From assembly GCF_020379485.1 (NCBI RefSeq), contig NC_063443.1, forward strand, positions 18,967,531-19,031,530: a stretch of 64,000 bases of DNA, read 5' to 3'. A program made the position numbers and the translations under genes. The notes under the pieces are model-generated. The model made no database searches. It was not told where the DNA came from and saw only the letters and a program-made list of their open reading frames with translations. The DNA comes from Brassica napus (taxonomy: Eukaryota; Streptophyta; Magnoliopsida; Brassicales; Brassicaceae). Shown piece after piece: positions 23,791-35,153 of the stretch. Numbering within the stretch: position 1 is the first letter of the stretch; every line of letters begins with the position of its first letter.

Positions 23791-26046
23791 TCACTTGAGA
23801 TCGATGAATGAGCTACCATCGACATCCTGAAGAGTCATATTACCCAAATATACATCACTGATGTGAGCAGAACACAAAGGCAGACATTTCCGGTTCAAAG
23901 CTGAGTGGATTGTTCCCATGCCGCGAACCCATTTCTCTTCGTCAAGTGGGTTGATTTGCAAACGGTTTTGCAGTAGATGTACGCGGTACATGGTTGTATC
24001 TGATCGTTCACAGAAACTAGCAGCACAAGAATGCAAGGGCTCATCAGATGCAAGCCTGATCAAAAGCAAAGACAGTGTCCCATCCACAGGTCTGGGGTCT
24101 GAAAGGTTTTTGTCTCCCATCATCTTAACCTCTCTTTCCAATGGAAAATACACCTCCTCGCTCCCGTAATGATCAGACACTTTGAGATCTTTCGTGTAGT
24201 GTCTAATAGCTTCACGTTTGGTGGATCTGTGCTTCTCCGCTAGAGTCAAAATACAGGAGAACCTCATATGATAACTTACAATGATTTTGACCATCTTAAA
24301 GTTGTGGCAACAACAGAAGAAGTCAAGCCATTTACGCCCTACACCCGCATACCATTTGATGATATCAGAATCCTCAAGAGCCAGAAGGTGGCTGATAGGC
24401 CGTGGCCGTCCCATGTTGTTTGTGAACCCGACTAATTTAACAGCCTTTCTGACAAGTTCTTCCGGAGCTGACACCTTCATGCACAACTTAGTCAAATCCT
24501 GAACCGTCCGTTCAGCATATCTCTGTTCCTCTTCTTCCTCTACTCTCCTCTCCTCATCGTCTAGCTCCTTTCTAGCTTGGGTCGGTGACAAGTGTTTATC
24601 CACCTGCTCCTGAAATTCATCATAAGCATCGACAATGTCTTGTGGTAACTTCTCCCGTATATGTCTCAAAGAGAGAAAATCTCCTCTAGTGAGCAGCCAA
24701 TGCCATTTCCACCGCTCTTCAAGAGAACCCATAAACTCCTGCATCACTTCTTCTCCCCAACTCCGGAAAATATCTCTGACCTCATTCTCTATCTCGTATT
24801 CACACTTGTAACCGTTGCTCTGCTTGAGTTTCTTCAACACATGTCTAAATATTTTCAAACCAAGCGTCTTACGATTCCTCTCCTTAGCATTTCTAATCTC
24901 CAGTCTCCTAACTTCCTTCTGCCTCTCGTACTTCTTCATTGCTCTCACCGCCTTCTCAGACATAGGCGGACGCAAAACCGAAGGTGGAACAGCTTGAAGA
25001 TACATCCCTAAAAAGCTAATCTTCTCCGAAACCGCACTATGAATCGATGTGTTCACTCTATCTACTCTCAGGTCTAGTCTCTCCTCCAAAACGTCTACAA
25101 CCTTCTTCTTCAATTCCATAGTCAGCATCTTCGAGCCAGACGTTATCAGAAGTATCTCATCCAAGTACCTAACTGCATAAACATTTACAGGCTTATAGAA
25201 AACACTATCACTACCTGTAGCATCCTCCTGAGGATTCTTGAGCTTCATCTTCAACCTCAAATCGTGAATCTCTTTATCAACTCCATCAAAGTAAACATTA
25301 ATCAAAATCGAATTCAATCCACACTCTTGAGGAAACCCTCTCCCTTTATCACATCCCCCAAGCTCAATCCTCAGAACCCCAAACTCAAAGAGCTTCTTGA
25401 TAATCTCAACCAACAAACTATCATTAATCTTCTCTTTAACGAAACCACAAAGCCTATCAACATTCCTATCACTAAACACCTCTCTAACAAACGAAACGCG
25501 AAACCACCACCGCGGATTCTCCACCGAGTTCTTCAAGTAACGAATCGCTGTATGCCTACCCATACCAACCCTCCCGCCGTAACTAAACGTCGCGAATCGA
25601 TCGTCGTAGACGATCTCGAGAATCATCCTAACGGCTTCGATCAGCACTTTGAGTTTGAGATTCGGGAGAACGAGAGATTCGCTTTCGAATCCGACGCAGC
25701 AGGAGGGGATATCGAACCTGCCTTCGCGTATCTCGCGTCCCATTTCATCGACGGAGAATCTCCTGGAGACGCGATCGGTTAGCTCGGCGGAGGAGGAGAG
25801 GTTCTGGCAGGCGGTTAGAAGGACGGAAGGTAAAGCGACTGCGTTTTGGAGGAGATTGTAGAACTTCCCGTGGGAGTATTGTTTGAGGACTATGGATTCG
25901 AGCTCTGACTTCGCTAACGGCTCGGTAACGGTTTGGTTGGAGTTTAATGAAAGCGACGCCGTACTGAGGTTTCTCGAGGAAGGAGAGAAGAGGAAGGAGA
26001 TTCGACGGTTGTAGAGAGAGGGATGAACTCTCGGATGAAGAACCAT
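23791..26046 (-). CDS. NMAT3: Nuclear-encoded mitochondrial group II intron maturase, nMAT3-like
   Basis: One uninterrupted 751-residue ORF. The N-terminus (Arg/Ser-rich, hydroxylated, few acidic residues over about 40 aa) is a mitochondrial targeting peptide. A reverse-transcriptase-like maturase domain follows, with GFPQECGLNSILINVYF (about 237-253) in place of the RT fingers motif. The catalytic palm motif YADD is degenerate, reading YLDE (294-297) in AVRYLDEILL. A C-terminal maturase domain X is recognisable (RPRPISHLLALEDSDIIKWY, then the FSCILTLAEKHRST segment). Nuclear maturases splice mitochondrial group II introns; Arabidopsis nMAT3 (At5g04050) is needed for nad1 splicing, complex I assembly and embryo development. 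Loss of YADD implies a splicing rather than reverse-transcription role, as is common for organellar maturases. The start at 26,046 is the first ATG giving the targeting peptide. Confidence 0.9.
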   Translation of the reverse strand: MVLHPRVHPSLYNRRISFLFSPSSRNLSTASLSLNSNQTVTEPLAKSELESIVLKQYSHGKFYNLLQNAVALPSVLLTACQNLSSSAELTDRVSRRFSVDEMGREIREGRFDIPSCCVGFESESLVLPNLKLKVLIEAVRMILEIVYDDRFATFSYGGRVGMGRHTAIRYLKNSVENPRWWFRVSFVREVFSDRNVDRLCGFVKEKINDSLLVEIIKKLFEFGVLRIELGGCDKGRGFPQECGLNSILINVYFDGVDKEIHDLRLKMKLKNPQEDATGSDSVFYKPVNVYAVRYLDEILLITSGSKMLTMELKKKVVDVLEERLDLRVDRVNTSIHSAVSEKISFLGMYLQAVPPSVLRPPMSEKAVRAMKKYERQKEVRRLEIRNAKERNRKTLGLKIFRHVLKKLKQSNGYKCEYEIENEVRDIFRSWGEEVMQEFMGSLEERWKWHWLLTRGDFLSLRHIREKLPQDIVDAYDEFQEQVDKHLSPTQARKELDDEERRVEEEEEQRYAERTVQDLTKLCMKVSAPEELVRKAVKLVGFTNNMGRPRPISHLLALEDSDIIKWYAGVGRKWLDFFCCCHNFKMVKIIVSYHMRFSCILTLAEKHRSTKREAIRHYTKDLKVSDHYGSEEVYFPLEREVKMMGDKNLSDPRPVDGTLSLLLIRLASDEPLHSCAASFCERSDTTMYRVHLLQNRLQINPLDEEKWVRGMGTIHSALNRKCLPLCSAHISDVYLGNMTLQDVDGSSFIDLK

Positions 26047-26670
26047 GGGAGTTTAGCGAAGTGTCGATGGAAACTGAGGGGAGAATAGTTTACCGGCGGG
26101 AAGTGTGGAGCTGCGGAGGTGGAGGAGAAGAGAGGGAGAAAGAGATTACTACTAATCTTTGGGCTTTGATGTCCGTTTTTAAATTTAATGGGCCGGTCCC
26201 TACATTTGGGCTTTGATGTCTGTTTGGGTTATCTTTCCTTTTCTTTTATCTATTTGAAATTACTACGTCTCAATGATGTTAATTTTCATAAAAATTAATT
26301 ACATAATAAATTATTTTATCTATTTTTAATAAATAAATTTCAATTTTTCGTTCTTGTTATTATATTTTTATTTTTAATTAGTAACATTTATAAGTGAACT
26401 TGGAGTTCTCCTTTTATCTTCTAATAATTATGTTTCACTTGCAAGCTTTTCAGTCTGCAATATTAACTCGCATTTTTGAACACTCTCTCTTCTTAAGAAA
26501 TATCGCTATGCTGTAAATGTGAACTACCCCAGCTCCATGTTGGCTTACTTTTTGGGTTTCTTGATACTCTTCTGTTTCAGTGCATCTCCTTGATCCTCTG
26601 ATTCCTTCTTATCAATAATTTTGATCACCTCCGAGATAGCTCCGTCATTTGGCTTGCCCTTCCCTCGTCA

Positions 26671-27130
26671 AATTTACAATACGGAAAAGCAGGTTAAACA
26701 TATTGTTGTTGAAAACTTTAACTAAATCAAAACTTTGAAAATTAGTTTAAGTGTTAAATTTACAATATTAAAAATATATATTAAACATATACACAACATA
26801 CCATAAAATTTTCTATGGACATAATGAAAAAGTTTGGTTTGTTTCAACATATTGAAATTTACTACTTATATTTTTTTCCAAAATGAAAATTAGTGCAAGT
26901 TTTAAATTTACAATACAAAAAAACATATTAAACACGTACACCTCTAACAGACCATAGAAATTCTATAGACAGGATGCAATAGTTTGGTTTTTTCAATGTA
27001 TTGAAATTTATCACTTAGACTTTTCTTCAAAATGAAAGCTAGTATAAGTCTTAAATTTACAATAAGAAGAACATGTTAAACATATATACATCTCTAACGA
27101 ACCATAGAAATAAAATTTTATGGACACGAC
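26671..27130. repeat. Tandem repeat array, period about 149 bp, about three copies
   Basis: Units begin GAAAATTAGT at 26,737 and 26,885 and GAAAGCTAGT at 27,034. Each contains TTAAATTTACAATA, TTAAACA and ATTGAAATTTA blocks in the same order, and a partial unit starts near 26,671. Copies have diverged by point changes and small indels. The array ends at a (TA)n microsatellite. Confidence 0.8.
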
Positions 27131-27138
27131 TGTGCAAA

Positions 27139-27142
<4 letters not shown>

Positions 27143-27173
<31 letters not shown>
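27143..27173. repeat. (AT)n microsatellite
   Basis: About 15 uninterrupted TA units next to the 149-bp array. Confidence 0.95.
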
Positions 27174-27179
<6 letters not shown>

Positions 27180-27879
27180 CAAAATTTAAAGTCAAAAATA
27201 AAAAGTGAAAGAAGAAACCTGACCGGATCCGAAGTCGATCTTTGACACGAAACGAGATGCTTTCCTCGTATCAATCTTATGGATAAGGCTCGGAGAAGAA
27301 GGGATCCTCTCAGTAAAACATTCCACACAGCTTTGCTCACGAAGGTGCTCGTAAACCTCTCCATGATCGAGATAGCTCCGTCATTTTGGCTTGTCCCCAC
27401 TCTGGTAGTAACCTCTGTGACTCTGTCACAGCCGGAACATCCTCCAGAAGAACACAGTAAATGCCATGAAACAAGTGATGCAACAGATAAGTTCCTCAAA
27501 ACAAAATATTCTTTTTCAGAAAAAAACAGCTTTGGACGATCGAGAAGAAACAACAATTCTTATAAAGAAATTAAAGAGGGGGAAATTTTGATGTTTCAAG
27601 TGAAGTAAGAGTGAGGGTATTTATAGGAAAAGTGTTGAAGAAAACGGGGAAATGGATTCTGTCCGTTGTATTATTTTTTTTCAGTTAATGCTGCAAAAGA
27701 ACATTAAGTTTTCTTACCGTTACACGGTCATATTTTTTTCGGGACTTGGTAATAATCTATCATGCATGCGACTTGTGAATGATAAGTGTATTTCCTTTTG
27801 TCAAATAAGAAAAGAAGAAAAATTGATCACAACGGTGAAAAAGTTACCTTACCATTTCAACGGTCGTATTTTCCTTTTG

Positions 27880-27983
27880 TGAACAAAACCATTTCAACGT
27901 TGAGACCTCAGGTACCGGAACGGTGTGAAGCAGAGTGGAGAAAGTTGATGGAGCAATGCTGGTCGTTTGATCCTCTGGAATAA
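27880..27983 (+). pseudogene. Captured fragment of a Raf-like (PB1-type) protein kinase
   Basis: In the plus frame the segment encodes ISTLRPQVPERCEAEWRKLM followed by EQCWSFDP and then a stop. This is the end of the kinase domain of PB1-containing Raf-like MAPKKKs (kinase subdomains X-XI). No other part of the kinase is nearby. AAAACCATTT occurs on both sides (27,885-27,894 and 27,982-27,991), which may mark a small templated or transposed insertion. Confidence 0.7.
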
Positions 27984-28228
27984 AACCATTTTTCAATGAA
28001 AATAACAAAATATAAGATACTGGAACGTTCGATTTCGATGTTTCCTTCTTATGTGAGGCATATATGCATGGCATTTTCTTTAGTTGTTTTGTTGTGTTGA
28101 TCTGACTGTTTTATTATATAAAATTTAACAAATTTCCCAAAAATGTGTTAGTATGACAAAAATAATAATAGTCTAGTATTGTGGTTATATGATTTTTTAA
28201 AGTGGAAAAGATATATGATGAATTTTTT

Positions 28229-30947
28229 TTAGCATCTCCAGAGACTGGCAGAGCTTTTCAGCTTAGTTAGCAGTCGAGATTCGCACAAAACACGGTAAAT
28301 CTCACGACGTGTCTGAAAGAGATGCATGACTAGCACAAGAGCATGAGCAGCTCCCGCAATGATGAACAAACCGCCCAACTCACCGAAGGTGAAGCGGTTA
28401 GATCCGTCGTCGTCATCATCATTGTCGTTGGAATTTACATAGAATGAATCCATTTTTTGGAACCATCTTTTCTCCATGTCTTTCAACGTTCCCGATGTCC
28501 TTAGCTTCGCTATTTCTCGTGACACTTTAGGAGCCAACCCCGAACCTTTCTGGAACATCTACAAATAAATAATAAGCGCAGTTAAGCGTATACGTAAATA
28601 AGTAAAGAGATAATTAATATAAGAAAAGAAATGCACATACGAAGCCAAAGCCATTGGTAATAGCCTCTCTATCTGTCATTGCGAAAACGTCTGGATACTG
28701 TCCTAGAAGTATATTGAGATACGGTATTTCATCGACTACATGACTGAGAGTTCCATCTCGCAAAACCTGAGCGTAGACCTCAATCGCATTGACGGAGTTG
28801 CTAATCTTCATCATGGAAGGACCAAAACTCAGGGGATTATCTAATTGTATGCGAGAAATGGTCTTGGTTGATGTCAAGTTGGCGCTGTAACTTGCAGTTA
28901 ATATCAACACAACAAACATCCAAACTATCACTAAGAATCTTGATGACATTTTTTGCAGCTTCTCTCCTGTCAAGAATGTGAGGCCCGTTACAAAAGGAGA
29001 ACCATTATATCAATGTTTAAAAAATTGATAGGCGGTAATTAGACACTTTATAGGAAATTAGTGATTAGATGGATGCCTAAACCGATTTTTTTAATGCCTA
29101 GACGAACTTTAAAAAAAAATTTAAATCGTTAAAAAAAATTGTTTTGTTTCGATGCATCTGCCTAGACATCACCTATACCGATATTTAGAACACTGCATTC
29201 TATATATATGAGGTAATGAAGTGTCTATAAGAAACATACTTACTGTGAGCAAATACAATGGTAGAGAATCCAAACCATAGCATTGTACCAAGTTGTTGTT
29301 TCCAAGATCCCTGGAACTCCGGATTAACGGGCCGTTCAACCAACCAGACAACAATCCCAGTCAAGATGAAGAAAGCTCCACTTGCTAGCCACAAGAGTTT
29401 CTCAAAAGGGTCAAAGAAGGCCCAAATGCCATGTTTCTTCTTCTTCAGTGTCAGGGCACCTATACCAATGTCTGTGAAAGGCAATGTAAATTCAACATAT
29501 GAAGATCTGTTGGAAGTGATTGTTAAATCACCAGCAGCTGCATCATATTTGTCTCTCTGTAAAACACAAACACATTCATTATCTGAAACATACATATACT
29601 ATATGGTTTTATATTGGTGTTTTTTTGCATTTCTAACAAACCTGAGTAGAGAGTAGATAAGCGAGATTGTCATAGCTTCCATTATAAGGTATGAACTCCA
29701 GCTCGTACTTAAGAGGATCCATGCAAGTCTTGAAAATCTCCATGCATAATCCAGTGACAGTAACAACACCAGTTTCAGGATCAGGACTCACCCTCACTAG
29801 ATTTGGGACCCTATTTACTGAGGGAACTAACACCCTGAGCAACTTCTTCTTTTCACCACTCTCTGCCAAGAAACGGTGCCTTGGGGAGACTTTGTTAGAT
29901 CCACCAGGCCTCCATAATCCTATCCTTCTCTCTTTTCTCCCTACAATATTGGCGATTTCAAATGTCTCTTTGTTGATTTGGCTGTCACCATTGAATCTTC
30001 TACTATGTTTGATTAGCCTTACAAGATCCGACACATTCCAAGAGGCTTCATCAGCAGCACCACTACGTGTTGCTGCTTTAGCTCTTAGACTTCTCCTCTC
30101 TACTACATTTGCTAGAATGCAAGCGATATCGTGCACGAGACTCGCAATTCCTTTTGCCTCTGATGCCGTATCATGCGTCCATTGGATCAAGTGACTGTAC
30201 TTGTTCAAACATAACGTATACGGCAAGAAAGGAGATATCACTACAAGTTTAGTTTTATCGCTAAGCGCCGCTAACAGCTTTGCTTCTTGTGATGATTGTC
30301 CACCAACAATGACTTCCACTCTTGCTTTCTTGACAAGATATCTAGCTGTTTCAGACAATAAATAACGAATATAACTGTAAACTAGTGTCCAAGTAATTCA
30401 ACTACAGTAATAATAATATAAGACCACAATAACTAGTGGACAACAACACGGTCAATTTTAGCTTTTGGATAAAAAAAACCAAACTTAAGTATTAAACAAA
30501 AATTTTTAGTTTCACATTTTGACTGCTTCTGTTTTTTTTTTTATATTTATATATGTCATACATTTTCAGCCTGGTTTACTTATTTCATCAACTAAATTTT
30601 CAGTACAAACTTATAAACTAAGGATAATTAACAGAACAAAAAGTTTTAAAAGAGAACAGAAAGCAATAAAGAAAATGAAACTCACCGGCAGCAAGAGCAA
30701 GGAGAGGGTCTCCACGGGTGTCTCTTACTAAAATAGAGACTCTTGTTCGATAGACACTGTTTACACCATAGAAATCTGAAAGCGCTAAGGTAAAAGAGGT
30801 TTTGAGAATCTTGCCTTCTACGGAACCCAAGTCAACCACCAAACCAACCTTAACCTCTTCAAAAACACCATCGTTTGAATCAGTTACTCTTGATTTAGTA
30901 GTCGAAAAGAGGAGAGTAAACATTAAAAGAGAAATCAGAATCTTCAT
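28229..30947 (-). CDS. Glutamate receptor-like channel, clade 1, with an internally shortened amino-terminal domain
   Basis: Five exons join in frame: 30947-30686, 30345-29642, 29556-29244, 28966-28641 and 28558-28229, giving about 644 aa. Plant GLRs are cation (Ca2+-permeable) channels gated by amino acids. Seen in order: signal peptide; the start of the periplasmic-binding-like ATD; ligand-binding S1 ([10 protein letters not shown] to [11 protein letters not shown]); M1 ([18 protein letters not shown]); pore loop ([20 protein letters not shown]); M3 with the gating motif [10 protein letters not shown]2; and M4 ([20 protein letters not shown]). Clade-1 GLRs are about 800-870 aa. Here about 200 residues of the ATD are missing between [17 protein letters not shown] and [10 protein letters not shown], without a frame break. 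The channel core looks intact. No GLR lies at this place in the Arabidopsis order, so the gene probably moved here. Whether it is functional or decaying is open. Confidence 0.85.
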
Positions 30948-31895
30948 ATTGTTTTGTATAGCTGCAAAAACCCCTTCGCATTGATATTATAACAAATGGT
31001 GTTTCTAGCTTATAATATATCTTCATATGTGCAATATGGGTCAATGGACTAATACATAGAACGTATTGGAAAAGAAATTTGAATGTGGTCGTAATCATTT
31101 GACATCAGTATTACACGGTATCACAAAGTCAATTTTAAATTTGTCTCTGGTGATGAATAATTAGCTAAGTCGTTTGAAGACCATAAAATTTGCAGAAAAA
31201 TTGTTCGTGATGTTCCATAGAATAATTCTATTAACTATTCAAAGTTTCTTCATATTCTACCCACATGTCAATGTCAAAGTCAATGAGTGCTGTTCTTCTA
31301 ATTTTATGGAGCAAATTCTTACGAAGTAAGAAACACGTTGTTAAATATACATTTAGGTCCATTAGAGCATGATTAATCCAAGCTCTAATTTAAGATTTTT
31401 AATTCATAATTTCACATTTTTTTGATATTTTCCGGTTAAAAACCAACTCTTATATTTTTTATTTAATAGAAACAGGTTTTAGACGAAGCTAAGAACCTCA
31501 CGGTTTTAGACGAAGCTAAGAACCTCACCGTAAAAACCCGGATTAATCATGGTTGTACCTGATCTCTTTATAAACTTCTTCAAGATAGAATAATTATACA
31601 GAAGAAAACACTATTTATTTTGTATGATAACTAAATAAAAAGCGATATGTATTTTACTTCTTCTTCAAAGCTAAAGTAAAAATAAAAATAAACACGACTA
31701 TTCACTTTTCTTTTTTGGAGGAATTTACATATTCCAATTTCACAAATGAATTTAAGTGAAATTTTCAAACAATAATCAATGCAAACATACACAACATGCA
31801 CCTTACTTGTGGTTTATAGTTGTACTATTTACAAAGCACTAAAACACTCCAAGATCTTTGCTGAACAAGAATCTCTTCACTCGGATCAAATCAGT
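30948..31895. other. Intergenic region with a MITE
   Basis: Promoter side of the GLR gene and 3' flank of SDP1. Apart from the MITE at 31,368-31,551, nothing coding is visible. Confidence 0.6.
31368..31551. mobile_element. MITE-like element with 12-bp perfect terminal inverted repeats
   Basis: CATGATTAATCC at 31,368-31,379 is matched by its exact reverse complement at 31,540-31,551. The 184-bp element is non-coding and contains a perfect 27-bp tandem duplication (31,475-31,501 and 31,502-31,528, beginning GGTTTTAGACGAAGC). No clear target duplication was resolved. Confidence 0.65.
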
Positions 31896-34800
31896 CTAAG
31901 CATCTATTACACTACAAGAATCTTGTAAACCGGAATCTTTAACCGGAACCGAGCCCTTATGTTCTTCTTCTTCATCATCATCATCATCATTATCATCTTC
32001 ATGTTCTGAGACAGAGCTATTATCCATCTCCCTCTCAGGTATATCTATCTGTACACTCTCCGGCAGCTCACCGCTCTGGTTCCCCACAGGCATCCCCAAG
32101 TTCTCTCTTCTAACAACGTTTAAAACAAAACCGTTACTCGTTCTCTCAGGCTGTAGAAGATCACCTTCACTAACTGTTATACTCGAACTGTTGCTACTTT
32201 CCCTCTTGTCAGATTCGCTCTCGGATTGAGCCGCCAAGGATCTCGATCTCGGACTAAAACTCGGACTAACCGGGCCAGGAACCGCTGGAGAGTTAGGGCT
32301 GCTAGTAAACCCTCTTGTCAACGCAATGTCCACGTCAAGACCATGGACAAAGTCAGTGAACCTATTAGCAGAAGCCGTTCTCATCAACGGTCCACCAGTC
32401 CTAGTCCAAGAACTCATCTCCACGCTCTCCGTTTCGCTGTCGCTTAGGTTCCTCCCCGCGTGGAGATTATTATTGTTACTGTCAGTAACGAGGTCGTCCA
32501 GTGAGCCAGTTGAGTTCTCTCTAGCGATGACGTTCCAAGACGGGATTCTTCTAGAAGCATTGAATCTTGTCGTTGAAGCTAATCCGTGATGAGACGAGGA
32601 AGCTGTGGAGGCTCTCTCTGCGCTTCTCTTGAGCCTCCGCATGTGGTTGAGAATGGCTACGCACTCGTCAAGCGCAAGCTCGATCCCGCAGTTTGCTTTG
32701 ATGGCTGAGAGCTTCTCCCAAGTGCATCTCCTTCCTTGGTTAGCTGCCTTTTGTAGCTCCACGTGTGTAGGGTTCTGTATGATCTTAGAGTACTGCACAA
32801 GACACACAACACAGTAAGAATCTAGCAAGTCCAAACTCTCTGATTCTAACCAAAGTAAGCTCAACATGGATCAGAACCTGAGCAAGAGTAGCAGGCATCA
32901 CAACTGTTACATCACCTTCCCACTCCTGAGCAAATAGCTTAGCGAGTCCACCGAGTGGAAAGCCAAGCTCTAGTACTTGGTTGCATCTATGTTTCACCTC
33001 CATCTCCACTAGATGCGCAAGCTAAAAAGGTAAAAAGACAAGTAGAGCGGTTATAACAAAAGAGACCGGAACATAACTGAGTTGAGTATTAGGCATAAGC
33101 ATGGAAGTTCAATTTTCGGTTGTGTTCGGTTCTGGTTCAGATATTTTGGTTTTCGATTTTTTTTTTTTTTCTAGAGATTTAGGAAACGTTCATTTATTTG
33201 CAAAATTCGAATATTTTGGTTTCCGTCTTTTTTTTTATTTCTAGAGATTTAGGAATCGTTCACTTATTTACAAAAAATTCTGTTCGGTTTTGGTTCAAGT
33301 ATTTTGGTTTCCGGTTTTTTTATTCTAGAAATTAAGGAACCGGTCAGTTATTTACAAAATTTGGATCAGTTATTTACAAAATTTGGTTCGGTTTCGGTTC
33401 TGATTATTATGATTTAGGAACCGGTTAATATCCAAAAATAATATGAGTCCAAGTCGGTTTCGGTTCTGTTTTTGGATAACTTCGGATAATATGGATAAAC
33501 AAAATTAGGAACCGGTCAAATAATTCAGATTTTTCAGGTTAAATATTAGGTAATTTAGGTTGTTTGGATAAAAATGTTGGAAATTTCATATAATTTTTAA
33601 TATTTAGGTTAAAAGAATATTTGGATAGTTTTTAAAAAGACTTGAGCTAACTATATACACATACCTTAGCAGCGAATCTACCACCATAAGCTCTAACTAT
33701 ATCCTTCAAACGCAGCAACGGAGCAATGTGAGGATTAGCCTGGCTCACAATAAAATGATTAACATTAAACAGCTCCTTAAGCTGCATCATCGGCAAATCA
33801 ACCTCCAAACTCCCATCTCTCCACCTCCTCGTAGACGACTTATCCCCACCTTCCTCCGGTTCCAAATTAAAAGGCGGATGATACGGCACTATCTCCCCAC
33901 TCCTATCTTTAGCCATCAGCTCCTGAGCTTCAAACAAACCAGGGAAAGCGCAAGAAGCAGTCACCGCGCTCCATATCACCACGTGAGGAGAAGTGAGATA
34001 GTTAAGACACCGAGGCGGCTCGTGCTTCCTCGGTGAGCAAACCGTTATCCCGAGTATCCTCCCCGTCAGATCATAAGCCTCTTGGAACGTGAGGTTGCAC
34101 GTGAGGTTCCTAAGCATGCACTGCAGCTGTCTAATGTCGTGCAACGCTCCTTGCGTCATGACGCGTTTCACGATCGTGAAGACGCTTCCTAGCTGGTCAA
34201 AGAACTGGAGAGAGTGTAACGAGTTCTCGAAGAAGCTCTGCAGTTCTGGCCAGGATCTTGACGCCACGACGGAGCAGATTATTGAGCCGACGCTAGAGCC
34301 GGCGATGATCCGAGGTAAAAGCTTATGCTCGACAAGAGTCCTGACAACACCGACATGAAACGCGCCGAGAGAGGCCCCGCCACTTAGTAGCAAAGCAGTC
34401 CTACCAAAGGCGTGACGCGTCTCGTGCATGAAAGAAAGCTTCTCATCTAAAGAAAGGTCTTCTAAGGACTCAGAGTTGTTGCATACCATTCTCAGCTGAG
34501 TAGAGACTTCGTCTATATACTCTTTGATATGTCTAGGAACTTGGAGTCTCCCTTTGTGCAGCTCAGGGTTACACATGTTCCCGAGGTTCCTCACGAGATC
34601 AGCTCTCATACAGAACATAATGTCTCTCAGAGAGCCTTCTTGACGTCGATGACGAAGCTCCATTAGCTTGTTCTTAACCAACTCTTCATCGTAAAGATCG
34701 GATTCGTTCATCTTCGGAGTCTCTTTATCCAACATCTTAGCGGCGTGAGCCCATTCCTCGTAAGTCAACGCCGCGCGCATCATGTTCCTCCAGAACTTTC

Positions 34801-35092
34801 TACGGTAGGCCATCTCGGCCTTGGCCTTCACGTTGGTGTAGCGTTTCAGGACGAAGGCGATGATCGTGACGACGGCGAGGATCCCCTGGGGGTTCCGGGG
34901 GTGGAACCAGGAGACAAAGGGGGAGACGGCGAGCTTGAGTGTGAGGAACCAGTGGAGGAGGAAGCGGAAGAGGTCGCGGCGGAGCTGGAGCATTGATTTG
35001 CAGAAGAGGACTCGGAAGGCGATGGTTCGGCCGAGGATGGAGGTTGGTCCGATTGAGAAGGGATCGACATTGGCCTCGTTGCTTATATCCAT
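31896..35092 (-). CDS. SDP1: Triacylglycerol lipase SDP1 (SUGAR-DEPENDENT1), patatin-like
   Basis: SDP1 starts storage-oil breakdown after germination by hydrolysing triacylglycerol at the oil-body surface, feeding peroxisomal beta-oxidation. Three exons, 35092-33665, 33021-32878 and 32792-31896, give 822 aa, against about 825 in Arabidopsis. A hydrophobic N-terminal region ([21 protein letters not shown]) precedes the patatin domain. That domain has the oxyanion-hole motif [11 protein letters not shown] (238-248), the nucleophile motif GSSVG with Ser267, and the catalytic Asp426 in [12 protein letters not shown]. The two residues form the Ser-Asp dyad of patatins. The C-terminal third is Ser-rich with an acidic tract (Glu/Asp-rich from (ATC)n-type codons) and is probably disordered. 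Intron 1 carries degenerate tandem repeats. A tandemly duplicated block lies in the 5' leader or promoter. Confidence 0.96.
33109..33620. repeat. Degenerate minisatellite in SDP1 intron 1
   Basis: About three to four imperfect units of roughly 80-100 bp share TTCGGTTCTGGTTCA, ATATTTTGGTTT and CTAGAGATTTAGGAA blocks with T-tracts. The plus strand is G/T-rich. It accounts for most of intron 1, which would otherwise be short. Confidence 0.75.
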
Positions 35093-35153
35093 TGGAGGTT
35101 ATGTGTGTGTGTGTTTAACTATAAAGACAATAAAGACAGAGACTTTGAGTATC

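Larger units (their letters stand above)
26047..28228. other. Repeat-rich spacer around the inserted glutamate-receptor region
   Basis: Besides the 149-bp array and microsatellite, 27,220-27,560 is less AT-rich and open on both strands, but no domain is recognised. A 30-bp piece of it (CGAGATAGCTCCGTCATTTT, about 27,368) recurs at about 26,633, so it is probably a rearranged gene or transposon remnant. Confidence 0.4.

Noticed and set aside
27179..27608. Overlapping ORFs of over 100 codons on both strands
   Set aside because: No recognisable domain, no splice context, and part of the sequence is repeated at 26.63 kb. Better treated as a rearranged remnant.
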